DNA of 64,000 nucleotides from Deltaproteobacteria bacterium (GTDB lineage: Bacteria; Desulfobacterota; Syntrophia; Syntrophales; UBA2210), in assembly GCA_016933965.1 (NCBI GenBank), contig JAFGTS010000036.1, positions 1 to 64,000 on the forward strand, written 5' to 3'. The translations under genes were made by a program, and so were the position numbers. Positions 1-15,241 of this stretch are shown one piece after another. Under the pieces are notes generated by a model. It made no database searches. It was not told the origin of the DNA and was given only the letters and a program-made list of their open reading frames with translations. Each line of letters starts with the position of its first letter. Positions within the stretch are counted from its first letter, which is position 1.

Positions 1-28
1 AAGTACGTGAATATACATGGTTTCGGTT

Positions 29-104
29 GCTGGCGTAGCTCAATCGGTAGAGCAGCTGATTTGTAATCAGCAGGTTGCGGGTTCGAGTCCCATCGCCAGC
101 TCCA
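29..104 (+). tRNA. tRNA-Thr (anticodon TGT)
   Basis: The sequence folds as a full cloverleaf. The seven-base acceptor stem GCTGGCG pairs with CGCCAGC, the anticodon stem is GCTGA/TCAGC around loop 60-66, and the T-arm is GCGGG/TCGAGTC-like. The anticodon TGT is at 62-64. The discriminator base and CCA end (102-104) are encoded. It is the first of four tRNAs whose order matches thrU-tyrU-glyT-thrT of E. coli. Confidence 0.96.
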
Positions 105-118
105 GTGGCTCAGATACG

Positions 119-206
<88 letters not shown>

Positions 207-227
207 TATGTGGATATACGTGAGGAT

Positions 228-303
228 GCGGGAGTAGCTCAGTGGCTAGAGCATCAGCCTTCCAAGCTGAGGGTCGCGGGTTCGAATCCCGTTTCCCGCT
301 CCA
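228..303 (+). tRNA. tRNA-Gly (anticodon TCC)
   Basis: The acceptor stem GCGGGAG pairs with TTCCCGC (one G-T pair). The anticodon stem is TCAGC/GCTGA and the anticodon TCC is at 261-263. The discriminator T and encoded CCA (301-303) complete a standard 76-base tRNA. Confidence 0.96.
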
Positions 304-351
304 TTTTTTTGAGGGATCTCCAGGAAGGGAAGAAATACTGAGTTTGGAACG

Positions 352-427
352 GCCCACGTAGCTCAGTCGGTAGAGCACATCCTTGGTAAGGATGAGGTCA
401 CCAGTTCAATCCTGGTCGTGGGCTCCA
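352..427 (+). tRNA. tRNA-Thr (anticodon GGT)
   Basis: The acceptor stem GCCCACG pairs with CGTGGGC. The anticodon stem is CATCC/GGATG around a loop with GGT at 385-387. The CCA end is encoded at 425-427. With the TGT isoacceptor at 29 it gives two threonine tRNAs in one cluster. In E. coli tufB follows here, but in this genome rpmG does. Confidence 0.96.
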
Positions 428-449
428 TTTCAGTGAAAGCAGGTTCGGA

Positions 450-599
450 ATGAGAGATATTATCACCCTTGCATGCAGCGAATGTAAACGGAGAAATTAC
501 TCAACAACGAAGAACAAGAGGACGACCAAAAATCGCCTCGAGTTAAAGAAGTATTGCCGGTTCTGCAGAACCCATACGGTTCACAGAGAAACCAAATAG
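450..599 (+). CDS. rpmG: 50S ribosomal protein L33, zinc-binding form
   Basis: This 49-residue protein belongs to the large ribosomal subunit. It begins [17 protein letters not shown], which is typical of L33. The two Cys pairs C9-x2-C12 and C36-x2-C39 form the zinc ribbon of the C+ paralogue. The gene sits between tRNA-Thr and tRNA-Trp and is probably co-transcribed with them and with secE. The ATG at 450 is chosen because it starts at the conserved N-terminus. Zinc-containing L33 implies zinc-replete ribosomes unless a zinc-free copy exists elsewhere. Confidence 0.95.
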   Translation: MRDIITLACSECKRRNYSTTKNKRTTKNRLELKKYCRFCRTHTVHRETK

Positions 600-617
600 G
601 CAGGATGACAGGAAAAC

Positions 618-694
618 AGGCCAGTAGCTCTAATGGATAGAGCACCGGACTCCAAATCCGGGTGATGGGGGTTCGAGTCCCTCCTGGCCTGCCA
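618..694 (+). tRNA. tRNA-Trp (anticodon CCA)
   Basis: The acceptor stem AGGCCAG pairs with CTGGCCT. The anticodon stem is CCGGA/TCCGG and the anticodon CCA is at 652-654. The discriminator G and encoded CCA end (692-694) are present. It lies 18 bases after rpmG and 23 bases before secE. Confidence 0.96.
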
Positions 695-717
695 TTTTTA
701 TTGAGCCGGGTCCGTCG

Positions 718-921
718 ATGGAAAAGATAAAGGAAAACTATAACAACATACGGCAGTTCCTCAATGAGGCCAGGGTTGAGTTGCGGAAAGTGGCATGGCC
801 CACGCCGAAGCAGACCATTGCGTCGACATCGGTGGTCATTATCGTCGTCATGGTCGTTTCTTTCTTCCTTGGCGCCGTCGACCTGGGTCTCACGAAGATC
901 GTTCGCATGATTTTAGGATAG
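718..921 (+). CDS. secE: Preprotein translocase subunit SecE
   Basis: SecE is the small inner-membrane subunit that clamps SecY in the SecYEG protein export channel. The 67-residue protein has the cytoplasmic amphipathic stretch with the conserved VELRKVAWPTPKQ motif (about residues 20-32), followed by a single hydrophobic transmembrane segment (about 36-58). This is the short one-segment form, unlike the three-segment SecE of E. coli. It lies three bases upstream of nusG, the usual pairing. Confidence 0.95.
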   Translation: MEKIKENYNNIRQFLNEARVELRKVAWPTPKQTIASTSVVIIVVMVVSFFLGAVDLGLTKIVRMILG

Positions 922-924
922 GGC

Positions 925-1455
925 ATGGCGTTTCACTGGTACGTCGTTCATACATATTCAAGTTTTGAGAACCGGGTCAAGCAGTCCCTCGAGGAGCGGA
1001 TCCAGGCCGCGGGGATGGGTGATTTTTTCGAAGATATCCTGATCCCCGAGGAGGACGTGGTAGAGCTCAAGAAGGGCGAGAAGAAGACGTCCAAGCGCAA
1101 ATTCTTTCCCGGGTACATCCTCGTGCGGATGGAGATGAATGACGATACCTGGCACCTGGTGAAGAACACGCCGAAGGTAACGGGGTTCATCGGGGTCAAC
1201 GACCGTCCAACGCCGATCCCCGACGCCGACGTGGAGTCGCTCAAGACCCGGATCGACGAGGGTACGCTGAAGCCGAAACCCAAGTTCGAATTCGAGGTGG
1301 GTGATCATGTGCGGGTCATCGACGGTCCCTTCACCAATTTTGACGGCATCGTCGATGAGGTCAAGCCGGAAAAAGGCAAATTGCGTGTTATCGTAAGTAT
1401 TTTCGGCCGGTCCACGCCGGTCGAGCTCGAGTTTATACAGGTCGTTCAGAACTGA
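925..1455 (+). CDS. nusG: Transcription termination/antitermination factor NusG
   Basis: NusG binds the RNA polymerase clamp and links it to Rho or ribosomal S10. The 176-residue protein starts [20 protein letters not shown], typical of the N-terminal NGN domain (about 1-115), and ends in a KOW domain (about 123-155, [17 protein letters not shown]). Its length is normal. The ATG is three bases after the secE stop, so the two genes are likely one message. Confidence 0.98.
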   Translation: MAFHWYVVHTYSSFENRVKQSLEERIQAAGMGDFFEDILIPEEDVVELKKGEKKTSKRKFFPGYILVRMEMNDDTWHLVKNTPKVTGFIGVNDRPTPIPDADVESLKTRIDEGTLKPKPKFEFEVGDHVRVIDGPFTNFDGIVDEVKPEKGKLRVIVSIFGRSTPVELEFIQVVQN

Positions 1456-1476
1456 CCGCCAGGTGTGACGCCGGCG

Positions 1477-1499
1477 GAAAGTTCTGTACGGGAACTTTC
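1477..1499 (+). promoter_or_regulatory. Hairpin leader upstream of rplK, candidate L1 control site
   Basis: A perfect eight-base inverted repeat GAAAGTTC (1477-1484) / GAACTTTC (1492-1499) with a seven-base loop lies just before the rplK ribosome binding site (AAGGGG, 1505-1510). No T-run follows, so it is not a terminator. L1 is known to repress translation of the L11-L1 operon by binding its leader RNA. Assigning this hairpin to that role is inference. Confidence 0.4.
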
Positions 1500-1516
1500 A
1501 CGGTAAGGGGAACGAA

Positions 1517-1942
1517 ATGGCAAAAAAGGTAATCGCGAACATTAAGCTCCAGATCCAGGCGGGCAAGGCGACACCGTCGCCGCCGATCGGCCCGGCCCTG
1601 GGCCAGCATGGCGTGAACATCATGGAATTCTGCAAGGCGTACAACGCCTTGACGCAAAGCCAGGAAGGAACGATCATTCCTGTCATTATTACCGTTTACG
1701 CCGACAAGTCGTTCACCTTTATCACCAAGACACCGCCCACGTCGGTTCTTCTGAAACAGGCGGCCAAGATCGCCAAGGGCGCCGGTGACCCGAAGCGTGA
1801 GCAGGTGGGGCAGGTGACGGAAAAGCAGCTGAAAGAGATTGCCGAGGTCAAGTATAAAGACCTGAACGCGGTTGACATGGAAGGCGCGTTGAAGATCGTT
1901 GAAGGCACGGCGCGGTCCATGGGCATCGAGATTATTCCTTAA
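1517..1942 (+). CDS. rplK: 50S ribosomal protein L11
   Basis: L11 forms the GTPase-associated centre of the large subunit together with L10 and L7/L12. The 141-residue protein has the N-terminal proline-rich motif [20 protein letters not shown] (residues 14-33), where thiopeptides act, and the C-terminal RNA-binding domain ending MGIEIIP. Its length equals the family norm. The ATG has an AAGGGG Shine-Dalgarno six bases upstream. rplA follows after 21 bases. Confidence 0.98.
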   Translation: MAKKVIANIKLQIQAGKATPSPPIGPALGQHGVNIMEFCKAYNALTQSQEGTIIPVIITVYADKSFTFITKTPPTSVLLKQAAKIAKGAGDPKREQVGQVTEKQLKEIAEVKYKDLNAVDMEGALKIVEGTARSMGIEIIP

Positions 1943-1963
1943 AACGGTTCGGAGTTTGAGCAC

Positions 1964-2674
1964 ATGTCTAACAGGGGCAAACGATACACGGAAGTAAAAA
2001 AGAAAATTGAGCCGGGCACGCGGTATACGCTGCGTGAGGCAATGGAAATAACCCTTTCGTCGGCGGGCGCGAAGTTCGACGAAACGGTCGATGCGGCCAT
2101 TCGGCTCGGAGTGAATCCGAAACACGCGGACCAGATGGTTCGCGGGAGCTGTGTCCTTCCCCACGGGCTGGGGAAAACGGTCAGGGTGCTCGTCTTCGCG
2201 AAGGGTGACAAGGAACGCGAAGCCCTTGAGGCGGGTGCCGATTACGCGGGTTCCGACGAGCTGGTCGAAAAGATCAAGGGAGGGTGGCTCGACTTTGACC
2301 GGGTGGTGGCGACCCCTGATATCATGGGGACCGTCGGCAAGCTCGGGAAGATCCTGGGCCCCCGGGGCCTGATGCCCAATCCCAAGGTTGGTACGGTGAC
2401 CTTCGACGTGAAGGACGCCGTTCAGGAACTCAAGGCAGGTAAAGTAGAATTCAGAGTGGAAAAAGCAGGTATTGTCCATAGTCCCGTCGGAAAAGCATCC
2501 TTCGGCGCCGACAAGCTCGTGGAGAACCTCCTGGCGCTGATCGATACGATTATAAAACTGAAACCAGCATCGAGTAAGGGAACCTACCTCAAAACCATTT
2601 CACTTTCCACAACCATGGGTCCGGGAGTCAAGGTGGATACTACGGATGTGAGGAACATTTTAAGAGCGGGATAA
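1964..2674 (+). CDS. rplA: 50S ribosomal protein L1
   Basis: L1 builds the mobile stalk near the E site and represses its own operon. The 236-residue protein has the family core including [20 protein letters not shown] (about 126-145) and the C-terminal [20 protein letters not shown] region. Its length is standard. It forms a two-gene unit with rplK. The following 167-base gap holds the L10 leader. Confidence 0.98.
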   Translation: MSNRGKRYTEVKKKIEPGTRYTLREAMEITLSSAGAKFDETVDAAIRLGVNPKHADQMVRGSCVLPHGLGKTVRVLVFAKGDKEREALEAGADYAGSDELVEKIKGGWLDFDRVVATPDIMGTVGKLGKILGPRGLMPNPKVGTVTFDVKDAVQELKAGKVEFRVEKAGIVHSPVGKASFGADKLVENLLALIDTIIKLKPASSKGTYLKTISLSTTMGPGVKVDTTDVRNILRAG

Positions 2675-2686
2675 GATCAAAAACAT

Positions 2687-2791
2687 AAAGTCAGAGACAG
2701 CAGGTACAGGATGTTTAATCGAACAGCGTTTCGGCCTGCCGAGACAATCGTGGTGTTTTCTGTTTTCTTCCTGTATGGGCGGTCTGACTTT
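2687..2791 (+). promoter_or_regulatory. Ribosomal protein L10 leader (rplJL autoregulation)
   Basis: The gap before rplJ has long-range pairing: AAAGTCAGA (2687-2695) with TCTGACTTT (2783-2791), ACAGG (2706-2710) with CCTGT (2770-2774), and GCAGG (2700-2704) with CCTGC (2735-2739). This multi-stem arrangement matches the known L10 leader class, which binds L10-L12 and represses rplJL translation. The alternative pairings suggest mutually exclusive folds. A covariance-model match to the Rfam L10 leader would confirm it. Confidence 0.85.
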
Positions 2792-2841
2792 CATGGATTG
2801 TAAAAGCAGGGGGTTAGCCCCTATCGAAAGGAGGCCGGAGA

Positions 2842-3369
2842 TTGGATCGAAGTACAAAAGAACAGGTTGTTGCCGAGCTTCACGGTAAGCTGAAAGACAC
2901 GAAGTTGGCCGTCCTTGTCGACTACAAGGGCATGAACGTGCGACAGATAACCGAGTTGCGCAATCAGCTCCGCAAGGTCGACGGCGAGATGAAGGTTGTG
3001 AAGAACAGTCTTCTCAGGATCGCCCTCAAGGATACGGACTTCGTGCTCCTGGAGGAGTACCTCAAGGACCCCCGGGCGCTTATCATGAATTACGGCGATG
3101 TGGTTGAACCGACGAAGGCTCTCGTGGAGTTCGCGAAGAAGAACGCCGAACTGGAGGTCATCACGGGCGTTCTCGAAGGCAGGCTCCTGACGGGCGACCA
3201 GATCAAGGTGCTTGCCGATCTGCCGAGCAAGGACGTGCTCATCGCGAAACTGCTTTCGCTCATGGTGGCCGTGCAGACACAACTGGTCACCGTCCTCAGC
3301 GCCGTTCCGAGGAGCTTCGTACAGGTCCTTGAAGCCTATCGGGTGAAAAGAGAAGAATCTGAGAATTAA
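2842..3369 (+). CDS. rplJ: 50S ribosomal protein L10
   Basis: L10 anchors the L7/L12 dimers to the ribosome stalk. The 175-residue protein has the expected N-terminal RNA-binding domain (LAVLVDYKGMNVRQITELRN) and a C-terminal helix that binds L12. The start is TTG at 2842, chosen because an AAAGGAGG Shine-Dalgarno ends seven bases before it. The gene lies directly downstream of the L10 leader and 24 bases before rplL. Confidence 0.97.
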   Translation: MDRSTKEQVVAELHGKLKDTKLAVLVDYKGMNVRQITELRNQLRKVDGEMKVVKNSLLRIALKDTDFVLLEEYLKDPRALIMNYGDVVEPTKALVEFAKKNAELEVITGVLEGRLLTGDQIKVLADLPSKDVLIAKLLSLMVAVQTQLVTVLSAVPRSFVQVLEAYRVKREESEN

Positions 3370-3393
3370 CACATACAGGAAGGAAGATGGAAA

Positions 3394-3783
3394 ATGGCAA
3401 AGATCACGAAGGAAGACGTAATCAAGTTTATCGAGGAAATGACGGTCATCGAACTGTCGGAACTGGTAAAGGAACTGGAAGAAAAATTCGGTGTTTCCGC
3501 GGCGGCGCCCGTGGCGGTTGCGGCGGCCGGTGCGGCCCCGGCGGCCGGTGCGGCTGCGGCGGCGGAAGAGAAGACCGAGTTTGACGTTATTCTCACCGGG
3601 TACGGTGACCAGAAGATCCAGGTCATCAAGGTCGCCCGCGCCGTGACAGGTCTCGGGCTGAAAGAGGCCAAGGACCTCGTCGAGGGCGTTCCGAAACCGG
3701 TGAAAGAGGGTGTCTCCAAACAGGAAGCTGAAGATATTAAGGCGAAACTTGAAGAAGTAGGCGCCACCGTTGAGATCAAGTAA
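3394..3783 (+). CDS. rplL: 50S ribosomal protein L7/L12
   Basis: This is the multi-copy stalk protein that recruits translation GTPases. The 129 residues show the N-terminal dimerisation domain (about 1-32), an Ala/Pro-rich hinge (about 37-62), and the C-terminal factor-binding domain with [21 protein letters not shown]. The acidic, Lys-rich composition is typical. It is the last gene before the gap that precedes rpoB. Confidence 0.98.
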   Translation: MAKITKEDVIKFIEEMTVIELSELVKELEEKFGVSAAAPVAVAAAGAAPAAGAAAAAEEKTEFDVILTGYGDQKIQVIKVARAVTGLGLKEAKDLVEGVPKPVKEGVSKQEAEDIKAKLEEVGATVEIK

Positions 3784-3843
3784 CGAGGAAACGATACCCA
3801 TCTACATCAAAAAAATGAGCTGCGGCTCAGAATAAGGGTTGTG

Positions 3844-6800
3844 ATGGATACAATCAGAAAGAATTTCGGTCGGATCAAGAAGATCGTTGAGATCCCGAAT
3901 CTCATCGAGATTCAGAAAAAGTCATATGCAAAATTCCTGCAGGCCGATGTGTCCCCGGAAAAGCGGAGCAATGTCGGCCTTCAGGGGGCCTTCAAGAGCG
4001 TCTTTCCCATCGTCGATTTCGGCGGGAAGTGCTCTCTGGAGTTCATCAGTTACAAGATCGGCACCCCCCGGTATGACGTACGGGAGTGTACCGAAAAGGG
4101 TATGACCTTCAACGCACCGCTGCGCATCGTGGTGCGGCTCGTTGTGTTTGACAGCAACCGGGGAAGCGAACAGCGGACCATCCGGGACATGAAAGAGCAG
4201 GAGATCTACTTCGGCGAGATACCGCTCATGACGGAGAACGGTACCTTCAATATCAACGGTACCGAGCGGGTCATCGTGAGCCAGCTCCACCGCTCGCCGG
4301 GCATCTTTTTTGATCATGACAAGGGGAAGACCCACGCGAGCGGCAAGCTCATCTATTCCGCCCGCATCATCCCCATCCGCGGTTCCTGGCTGGACCTGGA
4401 GTTCGACCCCAAGGACATTCTCTATGCCCGGATCGACCGGCGGCGGAAGATGCCCGTCACGATCCTCCTGAAGGCGATGGGGTATTCCGCCGGGGACCTC
4501 ATGCGGTACTTCTACAACGTGGAGACGGTGGTGAACCGCGAAGGCCGGTTCTTCCTCGTCGTTGACGATGCCCTCGTCGGTGAGAAGGCGCCCGAGGACA
4601 TCAAGGAGCCCAAGTCGGAGGAGTCCCTCGTCAAGAAGGGCCGGAAGATCACCAAGGTGGCCCTGAAGAAGATGGTCGACGCGGGCCTGAAGCATATAGA
4701 AGTTCCTGAGGATTACGTGGTGGGAAAGGTCCTCGCCGCCGACGTGAAGGACCCCGGAACGGACGAGTCCTTCATGAAGTGCAACGATGAGATCACCGCC
4801 GAGGGGGCGCAGCAGCTCATCGAGAAGGGGGTGAAGGAAGTTCATCTCATTCAGCTCGATGAGGAAGGGGTGAACGCCTACATCAGGAACACCATGCTCC
4901 TGGAGCGGATCGACAGCGAAGAGGAAGCGATCATTGATATCTACCGTCGGCTGCGGCCCAGCAATCCCCCGACCCTCGAAACGGCCCAGAAGTTCTTCAA
5001 CAGCCTCTTTTTCAACGCCGACACCTACGACCTCTCCGACGTGGGACGGGCGAAGATCAATTACAAACTTCGCCTGAAGGACGTTCCCACGGACATCTGC
5101 GTGCTGCGGAAAGAGGACGTGATGGATGCCGTCAAGTACCTTATCAATCTCAAGAACAACATCGGCGATTACAGCGTCGACGACATCGACCATCTGGGCA
5201 ACCGGAGGATCCGTTCCGTGGGTGAGCTGATAGAGAATCAGTACCGGATCGGCCTGGTGCGGATGGAACGGGCCATCAAGGAAAAGATGAGCCTGCTCGA
5301 CGTGGAGACGATGATGCCCCACGACCTGGTGAACGCCAAGCCCGTCACGGCCGTTGTCAATGAGTTCTTCGGGAGCAGCCAGCTCTCGCAATTCATGGAT
5401 CAGACGAACCCCCTGTCGGAGGTCACCCACAAGCGGCGTCTTTCCGCCCTGGGCCCCGGCGGCCTGACGCGCGAGCGGGCGGGGTTCGAGGTCAGGGACG
5501 TTCATAATACCCATTACGGCCGTGTCTGCCCCGTGGAAACCCCGGAAGGTCCCAATATCGGCCTGATCGTTTCACTGAGCACCTATGCCCGTGTCAACGA
5601 GTTCGGCTTCATCGAGACGCCCTCGGTCATCGTGAAGGACGGCAAGGTGGGCAGCGAGATCGTCTATCTCACCGCCATCGAGGAGGAGGACCACGTCATC
5701 GCCCAGGCCGACAGCAAGCTCGACTGGCAGGGACGGTTCACGGAGCTTCTGGTAACGGCGAAAAAGGGCGGCGATTACGTCACCGTCGATCCCACTGAGA
5801 TCACCCTGATGGACGTGTCACCGAATCAGCTCGTCAGTGTCGCCGCCGGCCTCATACCGTTCCTCGAGCACGACGACGCGAACCGGGCCCTCATGGGTTC
5901 AAACATGCAACGCCAGGCGGTTCCGCTCATGAAGCCGGAAGCGCCGCTGGTGGGAACGGGAATGGAAGGCGTGGTGGCCCGTGATTCCGGTACGGTCATC
6001 GTGGCGGAACGCTCAGGTCTCATCGAGGACGTCGACGCCTCGCGGATCGTCATCAAGTGCGACGACGGCGAGGGCGACCTGTCCGGAACGGGCGTGGACA
6101 TCTACAATCTCATCAAGTACCGGCGGACGAACCAGAATACCTGTTTCAACCACAAACCCATCGTTACGCGGGGAGACCGGGTCAAACGGGGCGACGTCAT
6201 CGCCGACGGCTCGTCCACCGACAGCGGCGAGCTGGCGCTGGGGCGTAACGTCCTCGTGGCGTTCATGTCCTGGGGTGGTTACAATTTTGAGGATTCCATC
6301 CTGGTGAGCGAGCGCATCGTCAAGGACGATATCTACACGTCGGTCCACATCGAAGAGTTCGAGACCGTGGCCCGGGATACGAAGCTCGGCAAGGAAGAGA
6401 TAACCAAGGACATCCCGAATGTCGGCGAGGAGGCCCTGCGGAACCTCGATGAGAGCGGCATCGTCCGGATGGGCGTTTCCGTGAAGGCCGGCGACATCCT
6501 CGTGGGCAAGGTGACGCCCAAGGGTGAGACGCAGCTCTCGCCTGAGGAGAAACTGCTGCGGGCCATCTTCGGTGAAAAGGCGGGTGATGTCCGCGATACC
6601 TCGTTGCGCGTACCGCCCGGCGTCGAAGGCACGGTGATCGACGCGAAGATATTCAGCCGGAAAGGTGCCGACAAGGACGCGCGGTCACAGAAGCTCGAGG
6701 ATGAGGATATCGCCGCGCTTCTGAAGGACCGTGACGACGAGAAAAAGATCATTACGGAAAACGTCAAGAAAAAGGTCGCTGAAATGCTCATCAGCAAGAC

Positions 6801-7935
6801 CGTCGTGTCGCGCCTGATGGACACGAAGAAACGGAAGATCCTGATCAAGAAGGGCGAGGTTATCACCGACGAACTTCTGAAGAAGACCCCCTTCGAATTC
6901 TGGAAGGAGATCGCCCTTGACGACGCGGATGCGGAAGAGCGCTTGAAACGGATCTGCAGGAACCTCGACGACAAGATAGATGTGATAGACAATTTCTTCG
7001 CCGAGCGGATCGAAAAGGTCAAAATGGGCGATGAGCTGCCGCCGGGCGTCATCAAGCTGGTCAAGGTCTACGTGGCGATCAAGCGGAAGCTTTCCGTGGG
7101 CGACAAGATGGCGGGACGGCACGGGAACAAGGGTGTTCTTTCCCGCATCCTTCCCGAGGAGGACATGCCCTTCTTTGAAGACGGGACACCCGTGGACATC
7201 ATTCTGAACCCCCTTGGCGTTCCTTCCCGCATGAACGTGGGCCAGATCCTGGAAACGCACCTGGGGTGGGCTGCCAAGAAGCTGGGAGAGGATGTGCAGC
7301 GGCTTCTGGAAGAACGTTTCAGCGTCAAGAAAATAAAAGAAGAGCTGAAGAAGCTGTACAACACTGATGAGTTCTCCCGCTTTGTGGACGGCATGAACGA
7401 GGGCGAGTTGAAGCGGTTCGTGTCGAAACTCAAAAGTGGTATTCCCATGGCATCTCCCGTTTTCGACGGGGCCAAGGAAGGCGAGATCAAGGAAATGCTG
7501 AAGATGTCGTCCCTTCCCGAGGTAGGGCAGGTCAGACTCTATGATGGGCGGACAGGTGAGCCCTTCGACCAGCAGATCACGGTGGGCATGATCTACATGC
7601 TCAAGCTCCACCACCTGGTCGATGACAAGATCCATGCCCGGTCAATCGGTCCCTATTCGCTGGTGACCCAGCAGCCGCTGGGCGGGAAGGCCCAGTTCGG
7701 CGGGCAGCGTCTCGGCGAGATGGAGGTCTGGGCCATCGAGGCCTACGGAGCGGCCTATTCATTGCAGGAATTTCTCACCGTCAAGTCTGATGACGTGGCG
7801 GGGAGAACAAGAATGTACGAGTCAATTGTTAAGGGCGATCATACACTGGAACCGGGGTTGCCGGAGTCGTTCAATGTCCTCGTAAAGGAATTGCAGGGTC
7901 TCGGTATCGATGTGGAAATGATAGAGGACGCCTGA
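3844..7935 (+). CDS. rpoB: DNA-directed RNA polymerase subunit beta
   Basis: This is the catalytic beta subunit of RNA polymerase. The 1363-residue protein carries the complete rifampicin-binding cluster, [20 protein letters not shown] followed by [10 protein letters not shown]. The Gln, Asp, His and Ser positions altered in resistant mutants are wild type. The C-terminal [20 protein letters not shown] block is intact. ATG 3844 is preferred over the in-frame GTG at 3841 because AAGGG (3834-3838) is five bases away. It is a separate polypeptide, not fused to RpoC. Confidence 0.98.
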   Translation: MDTIRKNFGRIKKIVEIPNLIEIQKKSYAKFLQADVSPEKRSNVGLQGAFKSVFPIVDFGGKCSLEFISYKIGTPRYDVRECTEKGMTFNAPLRIVVRLVVFDSNRGSEQRTIRDMKEQEIYFGEIPLMTENGTFNINGTERVIVSQLHRSPGIFFDHDKGKTHASGKLIYSARIIPIRGSWLDLEFDPKDILYARIDRRRKMPVTILLKAMGYSAGDLMRYFYNVETVVNREGRFFLVVDDALVGEKAPEDIKEPKSEESLVKKGRKITKVALKKMVDAGLKHIEVPEDYVVGKVLAADVKDPGTDESFMKCNDEITAEGAQQLIEKGVKEVHLIQLDEEGVNAYIRNTMLLERIDSEEEAIIDIYRRLRPSNPPTLETAQKFFNSLFFNADTYDLSDVGRAKINYKLRLKDVPTDICVLRKEDVMDAVKYLINLKNNIGDYSVDDIDHLGNRRIRSVGELIENQYRIGLVRMERAIKEKMSLLDVETMMPHDLVNAKPVTAVVNEFFGSSQLSQFMDQTNPLSEVTHKRRLSALGPGGLTRERAGFEVRDVHNTHYGRVCPVETPEGPNIGLIVSLSTYARVNEFGFIETPSVIVKDGKVGSEIVYLTAIEEEDHVIAQADSKLDWQGRFTELLVTAKKGGDYVTVDPTEITLMDVSPNQLVSVAAGLIPFLEHDDANRALMGSNMQRQAVPLMKPEAPLVGTGMEGVVARDSGTVIVAERSGLIEDVDASRIVIKCDDGEGDLSGTGVDIYNLIKYRRTNQNTCFNHKPIVTRGDRVKRGDVIADGSSTDSGELALGRNVLVAFMSWGGYNFEDSILVSERIVKDDIYTSVHIEEFETVARDTKLGKEEITKDIPNVGEEALRNLDESGIVRMGVSVKAGDILVGKVTPKGETQLSPEEKLLRAIFGEKAGDVRDTSLRVPPGVEGTVIDAKIFSRKGADKDARSQKLEDEDIAALLKDRDDEKKIITENVKKKVAEMLISKTVVSRLMDTKKRKILIKKGEVITDELLKKTPFEFWKEIALDDADAEERLKRICRNLDDKIDVIDNFFAERIEKVKMGDELPPGVIKLVKVYVAIKRKLSVGDKMAGRHGNKGVLSRILPEEDMPFFEDGTPVDIILNPLGVPSRMNVGQILETHLGWAAKKLGEDVQRLLEERFSVKKIKEELKKLYNTDEFSRFVDGMNEGELKRFVSKLKSGIPMASPVFDGAKEGEIKEMLKMSSLPEVGQVRLYDGRTGEPFDQQITVGMIYMLKLHHLVDDKIHARSIGPYSLVTQQPLGGKAQFGGQRLGEMEVWAIEAYGAAYSLQEFLTVKSDDVAGRTRMYESIVKGDHTLEPGLPESFNVLVKELQGLGIDVEMIEDA

Positions 7936-7989
7936 GATACCGATGATCGGCCCTCAAGGAAAACGATACTATAAAGGGAGTTGAATCCA

Positions 7990-12141
<4,152 letters not shown>

Positions 12142-12208
12142 TACACAGACCGAATTTCTGCGTGTACTTGATTAGTTCGGCGGCAGTGAATATTGCAGTG
12201 GAGGAAGA

Positions 12209-12580
12209 ATGCCAACAATCAACCAGTTGATACGAAAAGGGAGACAGAAGGTACGGAAAAAGACGGCCGCCCCCGCGCTGGCGGAATGCCCCCAGCGGCG
12301 AGGTGTCTGTGTTCGTGTGTATACGACGACGCCCAAGAAGCCCAATTCCGCTCTGCGAAAGGTCGCCCGTGTGCGCCTCACGAGCGGATATGAAGTGACG
12401 TCTTACATCCCGGGGATCGGCCATAATCTGCAGGAACATTCCGTCGTACTGGTGCGTGGCGGCAGAGTCAAGGACCTTCCCGGCGTGCGATACCACATCG
12501 TGCGTGGCACGCTCGATGCCATTGGAGTGCAGGATAGAAAACAGGGACGTTCAAAATACGGAGCAAAGAGAGAGAAGTAA
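12209..12580 (+). CDS. rpsL: 30S ribosomal protein S12
   Basis: S12 is a decoding-centre protein and the target of streptomycin resistance mutations. The 123-residue protein begins [14 protein letters not shown]. It has the loops [18 protein letters not shown] and [18 protein letters not shown], with lysines at both classical resistance positions, so it looks wild type. It is the first gene of the str group rpsL-rpsG-fusA-tuf, 67 bases after rpoC. Confidence 0.98.
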   Translation: MPTINQLIRKGRQKVRKKTAAPALAECPQRRGVCVRVYTTTPKKPNSALRKVARVRLTSGYEVTSYIPGIGHNLQEHSVVLVRGGRVKDLPGVRYHIVRGTLDAIGVQDRKQGRSKYGAKREK

Positions 12581-12595
12581 GCAGGGATAAGTGCC

Positions 12596-13066
12596 ATGCC
12601 GAGAAGACGAGAGGTAACAAAACGAAAGGTTCTGCCGGATCCGAAATATAACAGCGTGCTCGTGGCGCGCTTCGTCAACAACCTTCTGAAGAAGGGGAAG
12701 AAGAGCACCGCCGAGTCGATCCTTTATGGGGCCTTTGACATTATTGAACACAAGAGCAAGGAGTCGCCCATCGATGTCTTTGAGCGGGCGATGAGCAATG
12801 TCAAACCCGTTCTCGAGGTGAAATCGCGGCGGGTAGGCGGGGCCACCTATCAGGTCCCCACGGAAGTGCAGCCGGACAGGCGGGTCGCCCTGGCGATCCG
12901 GTGGCTGATCGGCAACGCGAATGGTCGTGCCGGAAAAAGCATGAGGGAAAAGCTTGCAGCCGAGTTGATTGATGCGGCCGAAAACAGAGGCGGAGCGATC
13001 AAAAAGAAAGAGGACACCCATAAGATGGCCGAGGCCAACAAGGCCTTTGCCCATTATCGGTTTTAA
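12596..13066 (+). CDS. rpsG: 30S ribosomal protein S7
   Basis: S7 nucleates assembly of the small-subunit head. In E. coli it also represses the str operon from the rpsL-rpsG spacer. The 156-residue protein starts [20 protein letters not shown] and contains [16 protein letters not shown]. Length and order are standard. The rpsL-rpsG spacer here is only 15 bases, so an S7 site like that of E. coli has little room. Confidence 0.98.
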   Translation: MPRRREVTKRKVLPDPKYNSVLVARFVNNLLKKGKKSTAESILYGAFDIIEHKSKESPIDVFERAMSNVKPVLEVKSRRVGGATYQVPTEVQPDRRVALAIRWLIGNANGRAGKSMREKLAAELIDAAENRGGAIKKKEDTHKMAEANKAFAHYRF

Positions 13067-13110
13067 GGGCGTCCCTCCGCGACGGTTTATTCAGAGCAGG
13101 TGAACATCTC

Positions 13111-15189
13111 TTGGCACGGCAGGTTCTTTTACAGCATATACGTAATATCGGCATCATGGCCCATATCGATGCGGGGAAAACCACGACCACGGAGAGGGTT
13201 CTCTATTACACGAAGGTTTCCCACAAGATGGGCGAAGTGCATGACGGCGCCGCTGTCATGGACTGGATGGAACAGGAACAGGAGCGGGGAATCACCATCA
13301 CCTCCGCCGCGACGACCTGTTTCTGGAAGGATAACCGGATTAATATTATCGATACCCCGGGGCATGTTGATTTTACGATTGAAGTTGAGCGGTCGTTGCG
13401 GGTTCTTGATGGTGCCGTCGCCCTGTTCTGTGCCGTCGGCGGTGTTGAGCCCCAGTCGGAGGTCGTCTGGAGGCAGGCCGACAAATACGGTGTTCCCCGG
13501 ATCTCTTTCATCAACAAGATGGACAGGGTCGGGGCCGATTTCCGGGGAGTTGTCAGAGCCATAAAAAACCGGCTGGGAGCGAACCCCCTGCCGCTGCAAA
13601 TACCCATCGGCTCGGAGGAAACGTTCCGAGGCGTTGTCGATCTCATCCGGATGCGGGCGATCATCTATGATCAGGATACCCTGGGCTCCGAATATACCAC
13701 GAGCGAGATACCTCCCGATCTGAGAGAAACGGCTGAAAAAGAGAGAGAAGCACTCATCGAGTCCCTCGCCGACTATGACGAGGAACTGATGACGAAATAT
13801 TTGAACGAAGAAGTTCTTTCACATGAAGACATCATGCAGGCGGTCAGGAAAGCGACCCTGTCGATGAAGATAACACCGGTTCTGTGCGGCTCCGCATTCA
13901 AGAACAAGGGCGTGCAGCCGCTGCTCGACGCCGTCATCGACTACCTTCCGTCGCCGCTGGATCTGCCGCCCGTGGTCGCGCGGGATACCAAAGGCGGGAC
14001 CCTGTCGGTCGAGCCCCGGGACGAGGCTCCCTTTGCGGCGCTTGCCTTCAAGATCATGACCGATCCCTACGTGGGCCAGCTGACCTACTTCAGGGTGTAC
14101 GCCGGCGTTCTGGAGAGCGGTTCCTATATTTACAACGCCTCGAAGGAAAAGCGCGAACGGATCGGGCGCCTTCTGAAGATGCACGCGGACAAGCGCGAGG
14201 ACATAAAGGAAGTACGGACCGGTGATATCGCCGCCGCGGTGGGCATGAAGGTGACATCCACGGGAGACACGCTCTGCGATGTGAACAGCCCGCTCCTGCT
14301 GGAAAAGCTCGAATTTCCCGAACCCGTCATCGCCATTGCCATCGAGCCGAAAACGAAGGTGGACGAGGAAAAGCTTGACACGGCGCTGCAGAAGATCAGC
14401 CGTGAAGACCCGACCTTCCGGGTCAGGCAGGACAGGGACACGGGACAGACCCTGATATCGGGCATGGGCGAGCTTCACCTTGAGATCATCGTGGACCGGC
14501 TCTCGCGGGAATTCGGCCTCGGAGCGAATATCGGAAATCCCCAGGTGGCCTACAAGGAGACGATCCGGCGGGGTGGACGGGCCGAAGGCAAGTTCGTCAG
14601 GCAGTCGGGCGGACGAGGCCAGTACGGTCATGTCTGGCTGGAGATAGAACCGCAGGTGCCCGGCGGCGGGTTCGAGTTCAAGGACAGGATCATCGGCGGC
14701 GTCATTCCCCGCGAGTTTGTCCCGGCCGTCGAAAAGGGTGTCCGGGAAGCCCTGGAAGAGGGAGTACTGGCAGGCTATCCCGTTGTGGATGTCCAGGTGA
14801 GCCTGGTCGACGGCTCGTACCACGAGGTGGATTCATCGGAGCTCGCTTTCAAGGTGGCCGGTTCCATGGCCTTCAAGGAAGCCGCCAGGCGGTGCCATCC
14901 GATCCTCCTGGAGCCCATCATGTCTGTTGAAGTCGTCGTTCCAAAGGAGTACCTGGGCGATGTCATCGGCAGCCTCAGCTCCCGGCGGGGAAAGATTGTC
15001 AGCCTGGAATCGAGGCCCGCGTCGGAAGCGATCCACGCGGAGGTCCCCCTCGCGGAGATGTTCGGCTACGCGACCGATCTGCGGTCAAAGACGCAGGGAC
15101 GAGCCGCCTTTACGATGAAGTTTTTGAATTATAATGCCTTGTCAGAAGATTTGGCTCGGGATATTGTTGAAAAAAAGCAGAGGAAATAA
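13111..15189 (+). CDS. fusA: Elongation factor G
   Basis: EF-G is the GTPase that drives ribosome translocation and, with RRF, recycling. The 692-residue protein has the P-loop [13 protein letters not shown], switch I with [15 protein letters not shown], switch [10 protein letters not shown], the NKMD specificity motif, and domains II-V ending in a Lys-rich tail. It starts at TTG 13111. The switch sequences match canonical EF-G rather than a diverged paralogue. It lies between rpsG and tuf as usual. Confidence 0.97.
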   Translation: MARQVLLQHIRNIGIMAHIDAGKTTTTERVLYYTKVSHKMGEVHDGAAVMDWMEQEQERGITITSAATTCFWKDNRINIIDTPGHVDFTIEVERSLRVLDGAVALFCAVGGVEPQSEVVWRQADKYGVPRISFINKMDRVGADFRGVVRAIKNRLGANPLPLQIPIGSEETFRGVVDLIRMRAIIYDQDTLGSEYTTSEIPPDLRETAEKEREALIESLADYDEELMTKYLNEEVLSHEDIMQAVRKATLSMKITPVLCGSAFKNKGVQPLLDAVIDYLPSPLDLPPVVARDTKGGTLSVEPRDEAPFAALAFKIMTDPYVGQLTYFRVYAGVLESGSYIYNASKEKRERIGRLLKMHADKREDIKEVRTGDIAAAVGMKVTSTGDTLCDVNSPLLLEKLEFPEPVIAIAIEPKTKVDEEKLDTALQKISREDPTFRVRQDRDTGQTLISGMGELHLEIIVDRLSREFGLGANIGNPQVAYKETIRRGGRAEGKFVRQSGGRGQYGHVWLEIEPQVPGGGFEFKDRIIGGVIPREFVPAVEKGVREALEEGVLAGYPVVDVQVSLVDGSYHEVDSSELAFKVAGSMAFKEAARRCHPILLEPIMSVEVVVPKEYLGDVIGSLSSRRGKIVSLESRPASEAIHAEVPLAEMFGYATDLRSKTQGRAAFTMKFLNYNALSEDLARDIVEKKQRK

Positions 15190-15241
15190 TAATCAGGAAT
15201 TCTGAATACAACCATTTGATAACCAAAAGGAGGTAATGGTT

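Noticed and set aside
3922-5514. Antisense open frame of 530 codons opposite rpoB
   Set aside because: It has the same shadow effect, with no ribosome site and no recognisable domain.
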